Below are positions 1 to 7,315 of a DNA stretch of 56,983 nt, piece after piece. Positions within the stretch are counted from its first letter, which is position 1. The number at the start of each line of letters is the position of its first letter. Source of the stretch: Cupriavidus sp. IDO. GTDB taxonomy: Bacteria; Pseudomonadota; Gammaproteobacteria; Burkholderiales; Burkholderiaceae. Made by a program: the position numbers and the translations under genes. The stretch is from the NCBI RefSeq assembly GCF_000812465.1, contig NZ_JWMA01000065.1:1-56983 (forward strand), read 5' to 3'. Under the pieces are notes generated by a model. The model made no database searches. It saw only the letters and a list, made by a program, of their open reading frames with translations, and was not told the origin of the DNA.

Positions 1-82
1 ATGAGCGTCAGGGCTCGGAAGGGCTCCTCGATTGGGGTGCGGAAACGCTGAGCGCGTCAACTTATGGCCATCGTGATTTTCT

Positions 83-164
83 AAGAACACAATTGCCGGA
101 TCCATAATCCGCCCGGGCGATTGGGGGGCTGGGGTTGGTCCAGCCATTCTCGAACTGTGTTCTT
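83..164. repeat. Small inverted repeat pair, 9-bp arms
   Basis: AAGAACACA at 83-91 is matched by its reverse complement TGTGTTCTT at 156-164. The 64 bases between hold no gene I can recognise. The pair could be a decayed element end or a chance operator; nothing else supports either reading. Bases 1-82 also show no supported gene. Confidence 0.3.
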
Positions 165-905
165 GCCGATCCCTCCAGCCCACAGCACTCGCTCCCAGTG
201 CGGTGTTTCGATGGAAAGTTCGGGTACTACGTGGGACCCGCCTTACGCGGGCTCAGCCGCATATCGCCGATGGTTTGCGCGCCGTTAAGGCAGCTCATTT
301 GTTGGGGATCTGCCATCGAAATTCTTGAAGGCGGTTTTCAGAACACCGACCAGATCTGCCACGATCTCCACATTTTCCAGAACAGGGAACTCCTTTCGGA
401 GCTTGTTCGAGACTGCACCCTGATTGTCCCTGACCGAGCGAGTCGTCAAGAAGCGCTCAAGTTGTTTAATCTGGCTAGCAGACGTTTAATAATCCAGCGA
501 AATCTTGGTTATCGTTTAAACATCACTTCTCCGCCACCATTCTTACGGCGTACGCGGGGGATTGACGACAGGCAGTGTTCCTCGCCATCTGCACGACCGG
601 ACCGCGCACTCGCCGGACCGCACCACGGTCAACTGGGCGACCGCATTCGCGCCACCCGCGCAAGGGACGGGATCCCTATTGACCAGGCGGCGAGGCATTG
701 CGGGGTCTCCATCGGCATGCTGTCCAAGCTAAAGAACGGCAAGGGCGTCAATCTCGAGCACGCCCTGCGTGTGCTGGCCGGACTGGGTTTGACGATGCTG
801 GTCGTTCCCAAGGCGCATGCACCTTGGCTTGAACAGGCGGCGTTCCATGCGGCCAAGATCGACGAGGATGCGGCCAGGGAACAGCATGCCTGGCGGGAAG
901 AGTAG
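135..905 (+). CDS. HipB-like XRE-family HTH regulator; N-terminal half of the frame doubtful
   Basis: The frame is open for 256 codons, but only about residues 165-256 look like a protein family. That part is an XRE/HipB-type helix-turn-helix: GDRIRATRARDG, then the HTH centred on AARHCGVSIGMLSKLKNG, then an LGLTMLVVP strand typical of HipB-like antitoxin/autoregulator proteins. The first ~160 residues are Pro/Arg-rich, have no family resemblance and contain no obvious ribosome site, so the true start has probably been lost in a rearrangement. No HipA-type kinase follows; the next bases (952 on) are a duplicated SDR fragment. Inference: an orphaned DNA-binding remnant of a regulator or toxin-antitoxin pair. 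Confidence 0.45.
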   Translation: MVQPFSNCVLADPSSPQHSLPVRCFDGKFGYYVGPALRGLSRISPMVCAPLRQLICWGSAIEILEGGFQNTDQICHDLHIFQNRELLSELVRDCTLIVPDRASRQEALKLFNLASRRLIIQRNLGYRLNITSPPPFLRRTRGIDDRQCSSPSARPDRALAGPHHGQLGDRIRATRARDGIPIDQAARHCGVSIGMLSKLKNGKGVNLEHALRVLAGLGLTMLVVPKAHAPWLEQAAFHAAKIDEDAAREQHAWREE

Positions 906-951
906 GGCGTCGATCAGGATGGGCGTCATGCTCGGATACGGTCCTCGACTG

Positions 952-1188
952 GCAAAGGAGTATGCCGGCCACGGTATCCGCATCAACGCGGTATGCCCAG
1001 GTGCTACGCAGACGCCAAACTACATGCGCTCGACCAATGGCGATGTGCATCTGCTTGGCGACATGATTCCGATGCAGCGGATCGGTCAGCCGGAGGAAGT
1101 TGCCGAAGCCGTTTTGTGGCTGCTCTCGGACAAGGCAGCCTATGTCACGGGTGCAACATTGTCGGTAGATGGCGGCATGACTAGCTGA
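952..1188 (+). pseudogene. 3' fragment of an SDR oxidoreductase gene (duplicate of 36926-37669)
   Basis: Codons from AKEYAGHGIRINAV to the stop at 1186-1188 are nearly identical to the C-terminus of the intact SDR at 36926-37669, including the NAVCPGATQTPNY segment and the closing SVDGGMTS. The N-terminal Rossmann motif and the catalytic YxxxK are missing, so this copy cannot be active. It lies within direct repeat copy A and was evidently created by that duplication. Confidence 0.9.
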
Positions 1189-1307
1189 GCTTGTCGCGTG
1201 CCGGATGCTACGAGACTTATCCTTGATCTCTGTTTATGGCATGACATGTCGACTAGGCAATGGAACCGGCGCGCGCTCGAAGTGGCCAAGAGCGGTGTGG
1301 AGGCAAA
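952..1307. repeat. Direct repeat copy A (pairs with 37433-37773)
   Basis: This stretch repeats 37433-37773 in the same orientation. By eye I count four substitutions and one 15-base length difference: copy A has an extra segment around TTTATGGCATGACATG near 1236-1251. The repeat covers the last ~78 codons of the intact SDR gene at 36926-37669 plus about 120 bases of its downstream DNA. The two copies bracket the catabolic region, about 36.5 kb apart. Confidence 0.9.
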
Positions 1308-1330
1308 CAGGTCTCACAAGGCTTCATCCT

Positions 1331-1492
1331 ACCAAGGTGGCGACTGCTAGCAAGATGATCTCAAAATATCCCGACGGGAGCCTGGATCAGCCGGAGGAGG
1401 TGGCGGCATTGATCGCCTGCCTCTGTTCGCCAGAGGCCGCGTTCCTAACGGGTGCGAACATTGCCATCGACGGCGGTCAGCACTTGAAGTGA
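1331..1492 (+). pseudogene. 3' fragment of an acetoacetyl-CoA-reductase-like SDR
   Basis: The last ~40 codons before the stop at 1490-1492 read QPEEVAALIACLCSPEAAF followed by LTGANIAIDGGQHLK. This is the characteristic C-terminus of PhaB/FabG-type SDRs that end in NGGQH(M/L). Everything upstream, including the Ser-Tyr-Lys catalytic centre and cofactor motif, is absent. The fragment directly follows repeat copy A, so the junction near 1308-1330 joins two unrelated SDR genes. Confidence 0.7.
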
Positions 1493-1873
1493 GCTCTGAT
1501 GGTCCGTGCGGCGCTCACTGGCCGGAGCGCCGGGCACTGTCTGCGTTGCTCGAAATGCGGTGCGGCCCCATTTGAGCAGCCGCGCTTTTTTCTAGCGGGC
1601 GCCGTGGTTGCGCTCGCCCATCAGTGGGGCGCCCCACGTATCCAGGCGAAGCCGTTACGCCGAACTCAAAATGCATTAATCGCCAAGCTCTTCGCCTGCA
1701 ACCATCGAGGGCACGTAGACGCCCGTCGCCAGCCGTGCCCTGGTTTGGGTATCAGCCCTCCCCAAGGAAAGTCTGATATCTCCTTTTAAGGATATGACGC
1801 GGGGCGGCCTTTTCATATGCTTCGGTCATCGCGCCGCACCACCTGCGGCCCGAACATTGACCTGGAGACATCA
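1493..1873. promoter_or_regulatory. Leader/promoter region of the TRAP-lower pathway operon
   Basis: No convincing gene is present. An imperfect inverted repeat, GATATCTCC with AAGGATATG separated by TTTT (about 1772-1793), precedes the first gene of the operon by ~80 bases and is a candidate regulator site. The LysR gene at the far end of the operon (9304-10269) is the obvious candidate regulator. A ribosome site (GGAG in CCTGGAGACATCA) stands before 1874. Confidence 0.35.
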
Positions 1874-2188
1874 ATGCCCCTGTTTCTCAACGAAGTCTGG
1901 CTTGGCGACATCAAGCCCGAGGTGATCGAAGAGGCTGTGACCTTCTTCGGCAACCTGAGTGTCGGCACGAAGCCCGACAACCTGCCGCCCGACCTGCGTA
2001 TGGTCGCTGGCCCCTGGCTGTCCGCCGAGGAAGCGAAGGTAATGTTCATTTTCGAGATCGACGACCCCTCGACCATGTTCGACGCCTACGCCGAGCGCGT
2101 GGTTAGCGGACTCTTCGCCCGTCGCAAGCTCACGCTGCTGTCGGGCTGGGACCAGATGAAGGCCTACACCGACCGTGTGTCGGCCTGA
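1874..2188 (+). CDS. Small conserved protein, DUF3303-like, tandem copy 1
   Basis: A 104-residue soluble protein with no signal peptide. It is clearly paralogous to the next gene: both begin with a (F)FLNEVWL-like strand, share NLPxDL...AGPWLSxEEAKV in the middle and continue with a FEI(D/E)DP segment and an AERV...GLF helix. The layout (strand, helix, then GPW..., then FEIDDP) recalls the ferredoxin-like fold of DUF3303-type proteins, but that is a resemblance, not a firm assignment. The start at 1874 is chosen because GGAG lies seven bases upstream and because homology to the paralogue begins exactly there. It is the first gene of the TRAP/lower-pathway operon. Function unknown; a small-molecule binding or isomerase role is possible. 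Confidence 0.8.
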   Translation: MPLFLNEVWLGDIKPEVIEEAVTFFGNLSVGTKPDNLPPDLRMVAGPWLSAEEAKVMFIFEIDDPSTMFDAYAERVVSGLFARRKLTLLSGWDQMKAYTDRVSA

Positions 2189-2208
2189 GCATACCAGGGA
2201 GAAAGAAG

Positions 2209-2541
2209 ATGCCGAAGTTTTTCAACGAAGTCTGGCTGCGCGACATGTCCCCGAAGACCATGCAGGGCGTCGTGGATTTCCTCGGGAACCTGCGCAAGGG
2301 CGTGCGCCCGCACAACCTGCCGGGTGACCTTAACTTGCTGGCGGGTCCGTGGCTGTCGAACGAGGAGGCGAAGGTCTACTTCGTTTTCGAGATCGAAGAT
2401 CCGACTGAGACCTTCGAGGCGTTCGCCGAACGCGTGGCCGACGGGCTGTTCTTGAAGCGCCGGCTGACGCTGATCCAGGACTGGGACGGCGCAAGAAGCT
2501 TCTCGAAGTACCTCAGCAGCCGGGAAGCCAGGGCGGCATAA
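2209..2541 (+). CDS. Small conserved protein, DUF3303-like, tandem copy 2
   Basis: A 110-residue paralogue of the preceding gene, 20 bases downstream, with a GGGAGAAAGAAG ribosome site before the ATG at 2209. The conserved skeleton is FFNEVWLRDMSP, NLPGDLNLLAGPWLSNEEAK and FEIEDPTETF. It extends a few residues further at the C-terminus (SREARAA). No catalytic motif is obvious. Retention of both copies next to each other suggests a heterodimer or two related substrates; this is inference. Cotranscription with the TRAP transporter and aromatic lower-pathway genes implies a role in uptake or modification of the same compound. Confidence 0.8.
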   Translation: MPKFFNEVWLRDMSPKTMQGVVDFLGNLRKGVRPHNLPGDLNLLAGPWLSNEEAKVYFVFEIEDPTETFEAFAERVADGLFLKRRLTLIQDWDGARSFSKYLSSREARAA

Positions 2542-2548
2542 GTGGCAG

Positions 2549-2567
2549 GGTGGCCGGTCAGGCCACC
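2549..2567. other. Intercistronic hairpin before dctP
   Basis: GGTGGCC-GGTCA-GGCCACC is a perfect 7-bp stem with a 5-base loop in the gap between the second small gene and dctP. No U-tract follows, so it is unlikely to be a terminator. A similar GGTGGC/GCCACC hairpin lies just after dctP at 3694-3710. Confidence 0.55.
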
Positions 2568-2615
2568 GCCGCCATAGCGCCCGACACTACAAAACCAGGC
2601 CACAGGAGACAAGTC

Positions 2616-3653
2616 ATGAGCGGGTTCAACAGCGGGCGCCGTCTGGCGCTCAAACAAGGTATTGCCATGGCGGCGGCGTCCGCTGCCTCCGGCCTGATGA
2701 TCGGCACGCCGGCGCGTGCGGCGGGGCAGGCCTACAACTACAAGCTCGGCATTGCGCTCGACGCCACCCATCCGACCACTGTCAACCTCACAGCCGCGGC
2801 AGCCGAGATCGCCAGCGCCTCGAACGGGCGCCTTAACATCCGCGTGTTCCCCAGCAGCCAGTTGGGCAACGACACTGACATGATCTCGCAGGTCCGATCC
2901 GGCGCCATCGACTTCGTCAGCACGGCGGGCCTGATCTGGGGCACGCTGGTGCCGGTGGCCTCCATCAGCGGGATTGGCTTCGCCTTCCCAGGCTACGACC
3001 AGGTGTGGAAGGCCATGGACGGCGAGCTGGGCGCGCATATCCGCGGCGCCTTCGCGAAGGTCAACCTGATGCCCCTGCCGAAGATCTGGGACCACGGTTT
3101 CCGCCAGGTCACCAGCAGCAACCGGCAGATCAATACGCCGCAAGACCTCAACGGCTTCAAGATCCGTGTGCCGCTCAGTCCCGCGCTCACCTCGATGTTC
3201 AAGGCCTTCGGCGCCGCGCCCGCCGGCATCAACATGGCGGAGACGTACACGGCGCTGCAGACAAAAGTCGTCGACGGGCAGGAGAACCCGCTGACCATCC
3301 TGCAGACGCAGAAGCTGTACGAGGTCCAGAAATACTGCTCGCTCACCTCGCACGTGTGGGACGGCTTCTGGCTCGTGGCCAACCTGCGCACGTGGAACGC
3401 GCTGCCCGAGGACCTGCGGCAGCTCGCTGCCACCACGTTCGACGCCCATGCCTTGAAGCAACGCCAGGCGGTGGAGGCGCTGAACACCCGCCTGCGCGAC
3501 GAGCTGAAGGGCCGCGGCATGGCCTTCAACCAGCCCGACGTGAAGGCCTTCCGCGACTACCTCAGCAAGGCCGGCTTCTACAAGGGCTGGCAGCAGAAGT
3601 TCCCGACCGAGAGCTGGGCGCTGCTGGAGAAGTACGCGGGCAAGCTCGCATAG
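2616..3653 (+). CDS. dctP: TRAP transporter periplasmic substrate-binding protein (DctP family)
   Basis: A 345-residue extracytoplasmic binding protein. Residues 1-36 are an export signal with a twin arginine (R8-R9 in SGRRLALK) and AxA-type cleavage near ARA, so Tat export is possible. The mature part has DctP hallmarks: GTxHPxT-like start (ALDATHPTTVNL), LGND...QVRSGAID, then KIRVPLSPALTSMFKAFGA and MAETYTALQTKVVDGQENPL, which holds the conserved region binding the ligand carboxylate. The ATG at 2616 has AGGAGAC seven bases upstream. It is flanked by two hairpins and followed by the exported PPC protein and the fused permease. By context the ligand should be a carboxylated aromatic or breakdown product feeding the hydratase-aldolase genes. 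Confidence 0.93.
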   Translation: MSGFNSGRRLALKQGIAMAAASAASGLMIGTPARAAGQAYNYKLGIALDATHPTTVNLTAAAAEIASASNGRLNIRVFPSSQLGNDTDMISQVRSGAIDFVSTAGLIWGTLVPVASISGIGFAFPGYDQVWKAMDGELGAHIRGAFAKVNLMPLPKIWDHGFRQVTSSNRQINTPQDLNGFKIRVPLSPALTSMFKAFGAAPAGINMAETYTALQTKVVDGQENPLTILQTQKLYEVQKYCSLTSHVWDGFWLVANLRTWNALPEDLRQLAATTFDAHALKQRQAVEALNTRLRDELKGRGMAFNQPDVKAFRDYLSKAGFYKGWQQKFPTESWALLEKYAGKLA

Positions 3654-3693
3654 CCGCATCGTCCCTTTTTTCCAATTCTCTCGACCGATGGCC

Positions 3694-3710
3694 GGTGGCT
3701 GTGCGCCACC
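3694..3710. other. Intercistronic hairpin after dctP
   Basis: GGTGGC-TGTGC-GCCACC forms a 6-bp stem 40 bases after the dctP stop. Together with the stem at 2549-2567 it brackets the binding-protein cistron. Such hairpins often protect binding-protein messages from 3' decay, giving excess binding protein over permease; that role is inferred. Confidence 0.5.
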
Positions 3711-3748
3711 GCCACGGGTGCGCTCACATTCAAATTCCAGGAGACATC

Positions 3749-4270
3749 ATGACGTTCATAAAGCGCGCGGTATCGCTGTTGACGCTGGGCCTTACCCTTG
3801 CTGTCGTGGGGACGCACGGCGCGGCGGCAGCGGAACTGAAGGGCAAGTACATGAAGACCCCCACCGGCTACCTGATGGTGCTCCGGCACGGCGACAACGT
3901 GCTGCAGACCCTGGAGCAACTGGCGCGGGACGAGAAGATTCCCAGCGCGAGCTTTGTCGGCATCGGCTTCATGTCGGAGGCGACGTTCGGCTTCTACGAT
4001 TTCAACCGCAAGCAGTTCGACCCGAAGACGTACCGCAACGTCGAGATGGCCAACATGACCGGCTCTATCGCGTGGAAAGAAGGCAAGCCGTCCATCCACG
4101 CCCACGGCACGGTCACCGACGGCACGTTCAACGGCGCTGGCGGCCACCTGCTGGGGCTGACCGTCGGGACGGGCTCGTGCGAGATCACCGTCACCGTGTA
4201 TCCAGAGCGCCTGGAGCGCTTCGTCGATCCCGAGATCCAGGCGAACGTCCTTGGATTGCCGCAGAAGTAA
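3749..4270 (+). CDS. Exported PPC/DUF296-domain protein
   Basis: 173 residues. Residues 1-28 form a classic Sec signal peptide (basic start, hydrophobic core, cleavage after AAAA). The rest is one PPC (plants and prokaryotes conserved, DUF296) domain: YLMVLRHGDNVLQTLEQLA, GIGFMSEATFGFYDF, and the diagnostic H-A-H plus GAGGHLLG block (H117, H119, H133), whose histidines resemble the metal-binding trio of prokaryotic PPC proteins. PPC domains are usually cytoplasmic or nuclear; a periplasmic version inside a TRAP operon is unusual. It sits between dctP and the permease with an AGGAG site before ATG 3749. It may bind or pre-process the substrate in the periplasm; no enzyme activity can be assigned. 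Confidence 0.85.
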   Translation: MTFIKRAVSLLTLGLTLAVVGTHGAAAAELKGKYMKTPTGYLMVLRHGDNVLQTLEQLARDEKIPSASFVGIGFMSEATFGFYDFNRKQFDPKTYRNVEMANMTGSIAWKEGKPSIHAHGTVTDGTFNGAGGHLLGLTVGTGSCEITVTVYPERLERFVDPEIQANVLGLPQK

Positions 4271-4282
4271 GGGAGGTGCTTC

Positions 4283-6187
4283 ATGTCTACCCAAATGGTT
4301 GAAGTCGCTCCCCGGGGCATGGATGGTCCGGTGGGCGAGATTCCGGGGAGCAAGCCGGCGCGGGTGCTGCGGCTGGCGGACAAGGTGCTGGGCGCGGTGT
4401 CGGAGGTGCCGGCCGCCTTGCTCGTGGTCGCCGAGGTCGGCGTGCTGTTCAGCGGCGTACTGAGCCGCTACGTCCTGCGCACGCCGCTGGTGTGGGTCGA
4501 CGAGCTCGCGTCCCTGCTGTTCATCTGGCTCATCATGCTCGGCTCGGCGGTGGCGTTCCGGCGCGGCAGCCACATGCGCATGACGGCGCTCGTCGACAAG
4601 GCGGGGCCGCAATGGCGCGGCGTGTTCGAGCTCGTGGCGACGGTTGCCGCCCTGACGTGGCTCGCGCTGGTGGCTGGTGCGGCGTACGAGTTCGCCAGCG
4701 AGGAGGCATTCGTCACCATGCCGGCGCTGGACATCTCCAACGCCTGGCGTGCCGCCGCGCTGCCGGTCGGGATCGCGCTGATCCTGCTGATGAGCGTGGT
4801 GCGGCTGCTGTCCACGGCCAGCCGGCGCGCGGCGCTGGTGGCGCTCGTCGCATGCGGCGCGGTGGTGGGTGCCCTCGTCGGACTGCAGCCTGTGCTGCAA
4901 GGGCTGGGCAATGCTAACCTGGTGGTGTTCTTCGTCGGCATCGTTGGCCTGCTGGTCTTTGCCGGCGTGCCCATCGCGTTCTCGTTCGGGCTGGCCACCT
5001 TCGGCTATCTCTCATTGACCACGTCGACGCCAACCATCGTCGTGATCGGACGGATGGACGAAGGCATGTCGCACCTGATCCTGCTGGCGGTGCCGCTGTT
5101 CGTCTTCCTCGGCGTGCTGATCGAGATGACGTCGATGGCGCGGGCAATGGTGCAGTTCCTGGCCAACTTGCTCGGACATATCCGCGGCGGCCTGTCCTAT
5201 GTGCTGATCGGCGCGATGTACCTGGTGTCGGGCATCTCGGGCGCCAAGGCGGCGGATATGGCGGCGGTCGCCCCGGCGCTCTTCCCGGAGATGAAGAAGC
5301 GCGGTGCCGACGACGGCGACATGGTCGCACTGCTGGCGGCCACCGGCGCGCAGACCGAAACCGTTCCGCCGAGCCTCGTATTGATCACCATCGGCTCTGT
5401 CACCGGCATCTCCATCGCCGACCTGTTCACGGCCGGCCTGCTGCCAGGCGTTGTCCTGGCCCTGATGCTCGGGTTGGTGGTGTGGTGGCGGGCGCGCAAG
5501 GCCGGCGCACCATGCAATCCGCGTGCAAGCCGGACGATGGTCGGCAAGAGCCTGCTGGTGGCGCTGCCCGCGCTGGCGCTTCCCTTCGTCATACGCGCCG
5601 CGGTGGTAGAGGGCGTGGCGACGGCGACGGAGGTGTCCACCATCGGCATCGTCTATGCCGTCGTGGTGGGGCTGCTGGTGTACCGGAAGTTCGACGTTCG
5701 GCAGATCTGGCCAGCGCTGGTGGACACGGCGGCGCTGTCAGGCGCCATCCTGTTGATCATCGGCACCGCCACCGGCATGGCGTGGTCGCTCACCCAGTCC
5801 GGCTTTTCCGGCGACCTGGCCGCAGCCATGGCGAAGCTGCCGGGCGGGGCCGCGGCCTTCATCGCGGTCTCCATCGTGGCCTTTGTCCTGCTCGGCAGCG
5901 TGCTGGAAGGCATCCCCGCCATCGTCCTGTTCGGCCCGCTGCTGTTTCCCATCGCGCGGCAACTGGGCATCCACGACGTGCACTACTCGATGATCGTCGT
6001 GCTCGCCATGGGCATCGGCCTCTTCGCGCCGCCATTCGGGGTCGGCTACTACGCCGCCTGCGCCATCAGCCGCATCAGGCCGAGCGAGGGTGTGCGGCAC
6101 GTCTGGCGCTATATGGTTTCCCTGATCGTCGGGACGGTGGTGGTCGCCGCCGTGCCATGGATCTCCACCGGCTTCCTCCATCACTGA
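4283..6187 (+). CDS. dctQM: Fused TRAP transporter permease (DctQ-DctM)
   Basis: 634 residues in one chain. Roughly residues 35-190 are the small DctQ subunit with four membrane helices and the usual VDELASLLFIWLIMLGSAVAFRRG segment. From about residue 205 the large DctM subunit follows, with many membrane helices and signatures such as GVPIAFSFGLATFGY, SGAKAADMAA and ATGAQTETVPPSLVLI. Sodium-driven uptake of an organic acid delivered by DctP is the family role. The gene begins 12 bases after the PPC gene with a GGGAGGTG site. Fusion of Q and M is common in one TRAP branch. A single 14-helix-scale protein is intact, with no sign of truncation. Confidence 0.93.
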   Translation: MSTQMVEVAPRGMDGPVGEIPGSKPARVLRLADKVLGAVSEVPAALLVVAEVGVLFSGVLSRYVLRTPLVWVDELASLLFIWLIMLGSAVAFRRGSHMRMTALVDKAGPQWRGVFELVATVAALTWLALVAGAAYEFASEEAFVTMPALDISNAWRAAALPVGIALILLMSVVRLLSTASRRAALVALVACGAVVGALVGLQPVLQGLGNANLVVFFVGIVGLLVFAGVPIAFSFGLATFGYLSLTTSTPTIVVIGRMDEGMSHLILLAVPLFVFLGVLIEMTSMARAMVQFLANLLGHIRGGLSYVLIGAMYLVSGISGAKAADMAAVAPALFPEMKKRGADDGDMVALLAATGAQTETVPPSLVLITIGSVTGISIADLFTAGLLPGVVLALMLGLVVWWRARKAGAPCNPRASRTMVGKSLLVALPALALPFVIRAAVVEGVATATEVSTIGIVYAVVVGLLVYRKFDVRQIWPALVDTAALSGAILLIIGTATGMAWSLTQSGFSGDLAAAMAKLPGGAAAFIAVSIVAFVLLGSVLEGIPAIVLFGPLLFPIARQLGIHDVHYSMIVVLAMGIGLFAPPFGVGYYAACAISRIRPSEGVRHVWRYMVSLIVGTVVVAAVPWISTGFLHH

Positions 6188-6203
6188 GTCACAGAGCATT
6201 GCC

Positions 6204-6497
6204 ATGAAATTCGCAGCCTTCGTCGAGTACGCCAATGAGCCCGAGCGGCTCGCCCAGTTCCGGCCTGCCCATCGGGCCTACCTGCAGGACCTGTTGCAAC
6301 AAGGGCGGCTGGTGGTCGCCGGCCCGTTCGCCGACGGCAGCGGCGCGCTGTTCGTCTACGAGGTCGCCAACGAGAGCGAGGCGTCGAAGCTCGCTGCCAA
6401 CGACCCGTTTGCCAAGGCGTCGCTGTTCCGGAACCTCGTCATGAAGCCCTGGAAGCTCGTCTTCGCGAGCGCCGACAACCTGAACCCGCCGCTCTGA
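6204..6497 (+). CDS. YciI-family protein
   Basis: A 97-residue single-domain protein of the YciI/muconolactone-isomerase-like ferredoxin fold: the N-terminal strand KFAAFVEY, then RPAHRAYLQDLLQQGRLVVAGPFAD, with the conserved His in RPAHR, and a GPFADGSGALFVYEV block. YciI-like proteins include isomerases, dehalogenases and hydrolases of aromatic intermediates, so substrate assignment is open. It lies 16 bases after the permease and 10 before the hydratase, firmly within the operon. A role in rearranging a ring-cleavage product is a reasonable guess. Confidence 0.85.
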   Translation: MKFAAFVEYANEPERLAQFRPAHRAYLQDLLQQGRLVVAGPFADGSGALFVYEVANESEASKLAANDPFAKASLFRNLVMKPWKLVFASADNLNPPL

Positions 6498-6507
6498 GGT
6501 GCCGCAC

Positions 6508-7302
6508 ATGACCATGGATACCGCCGTCCTGCAACGACTGGCAACGTCGCTTCGCCATGCCGCCCGCGACGGGCAGCCGATCCTCCCGCTGCGGGAAGAA
6601 CTGGCCGCGATGGGCGTGGCGGGCGCCTATGCCGTCCAAGACATCAACACGCAGCACTACCTCGAGACCGGGCGCCGCCTGACGGGCCGCAAGATCGGCC
6701 TGACCTCGAAGTCCGTGCAGCAGCAGCTTGGCGTCGATTCGCCGGACTTCGGCATGCTGTTCGCCGACATGGAACTCACCCCTGACGAGGAGGTGGCGCC
6801 CGGGCGCGTGCTGCAGCCGAAAATCGAGGCCGAAGTGGCGGTGGTGCTGGAGCGCGATCTGGGCGACGGGCAAGCGACGCTGTCGCAGCTCATCTCGGCC
6901 ATCGCCTATGTATTGCCGGCCGTCGAGATCGTCGGCAGCCGCATCAAGGACTGGGATATCCGCCTGCTGGACACGGTCGCCGATAACGCCTCGTCCGGCC
7001 TGTATGCCCTCGGCACCCGGCCCCGCAAGCTGTCGGAGGTGGACCTCCGCACCTGCGGGATGCTGATGGAGCGCAAGGGTGAGGTCGTCTCCCTCGGCGT
7101 GGGCGCGGCCTGCCTCGGCCATCCGCTGAACGCCGCGCTGTGGCTGGCCCGCAAGATGGCCGAAGTCTGCCGGCCCCTGCGTGCGGGCGACGTCATCATG
7201 ACCGGCGCCCTCGGCCCCATGGCCACCGTCGCGCCGGGCGACGTCATCGACACGACCATCGCGGGCCTGGGCGTTGTCCGGACGGCCTTCGCCGCAAACT
7301 GA
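6508..7302 (+). CDS. mhpD: 2-hydroxypenta-2,4-dienoate (2-keto-4-pentenoate) hydratase, copy 1
   Basis: 264 residues of the MhpD/DmpE/TesE family, which adds water to 2-hydroxypenta-2,4-dienoate to give 4-hydroxy-2-oxovalerate. Visible signatures are GRKIGLTSKSVQQQLGVD, PDFGMLFADM, the metal-ligand region LQPKIEAEVA (Glu-x-Glu) and SRIKDWDIRLLDTVADNAS. The ATG at 6508 is preferred over the in-frame GTG at 6499 because GAGGTG lies at the right distance upstream. It is the first of three consecutive lower meta-cleavage genes and closely resembles the second copy at 33076-33867, although diverged enough to be an old duplication or separate acquisition. Confidence 0.93.
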   Translation: MTMDTAVLQRLATSLRHAARDGQPILPLREELAAMGVAGAYAVQDINTQHYLETGRRLTGRKIGLTSKSVQQQLGVDSPDFGMLFADMELTPDEEVAPGRVLQPKIEAEVAVVLERDLGDGQATLSQLISAIAYVLPAVEIVGSRIKDWDIRLLDTVADNASSGLYALGTRPRKLSEVDLRTCGMLMERKGEVVSLGVGAACLGHPLNAALWLARKMAEVCRPLRAGDVIMTGALGPMATVAPGDVIDTTIAGLGVVRTAFAAN

Positions 7303-7315
7303 ACGGGAGCATTGC

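Noticed and set aside
1499..1789. 96-codon frame between the SDR fragment and the first operon gene
   Set aside because: It has no ribosome site, no family resemblance and uneven composition; treated as leader DNA.
2376..3659. 427-codon minus-strand open frame opposite dctP
   Set aside because: It mirrors the third-codon GC bias of dctP, has low-complexity Arg/Val/Gly composition and no family motif.
3578..4900. 440-codon minus-strand frame across the PPC and permease genes
   Set aside because: It spans two genes and an intergenic gap, and has His/Arg-rich composition typical of antisense frames.
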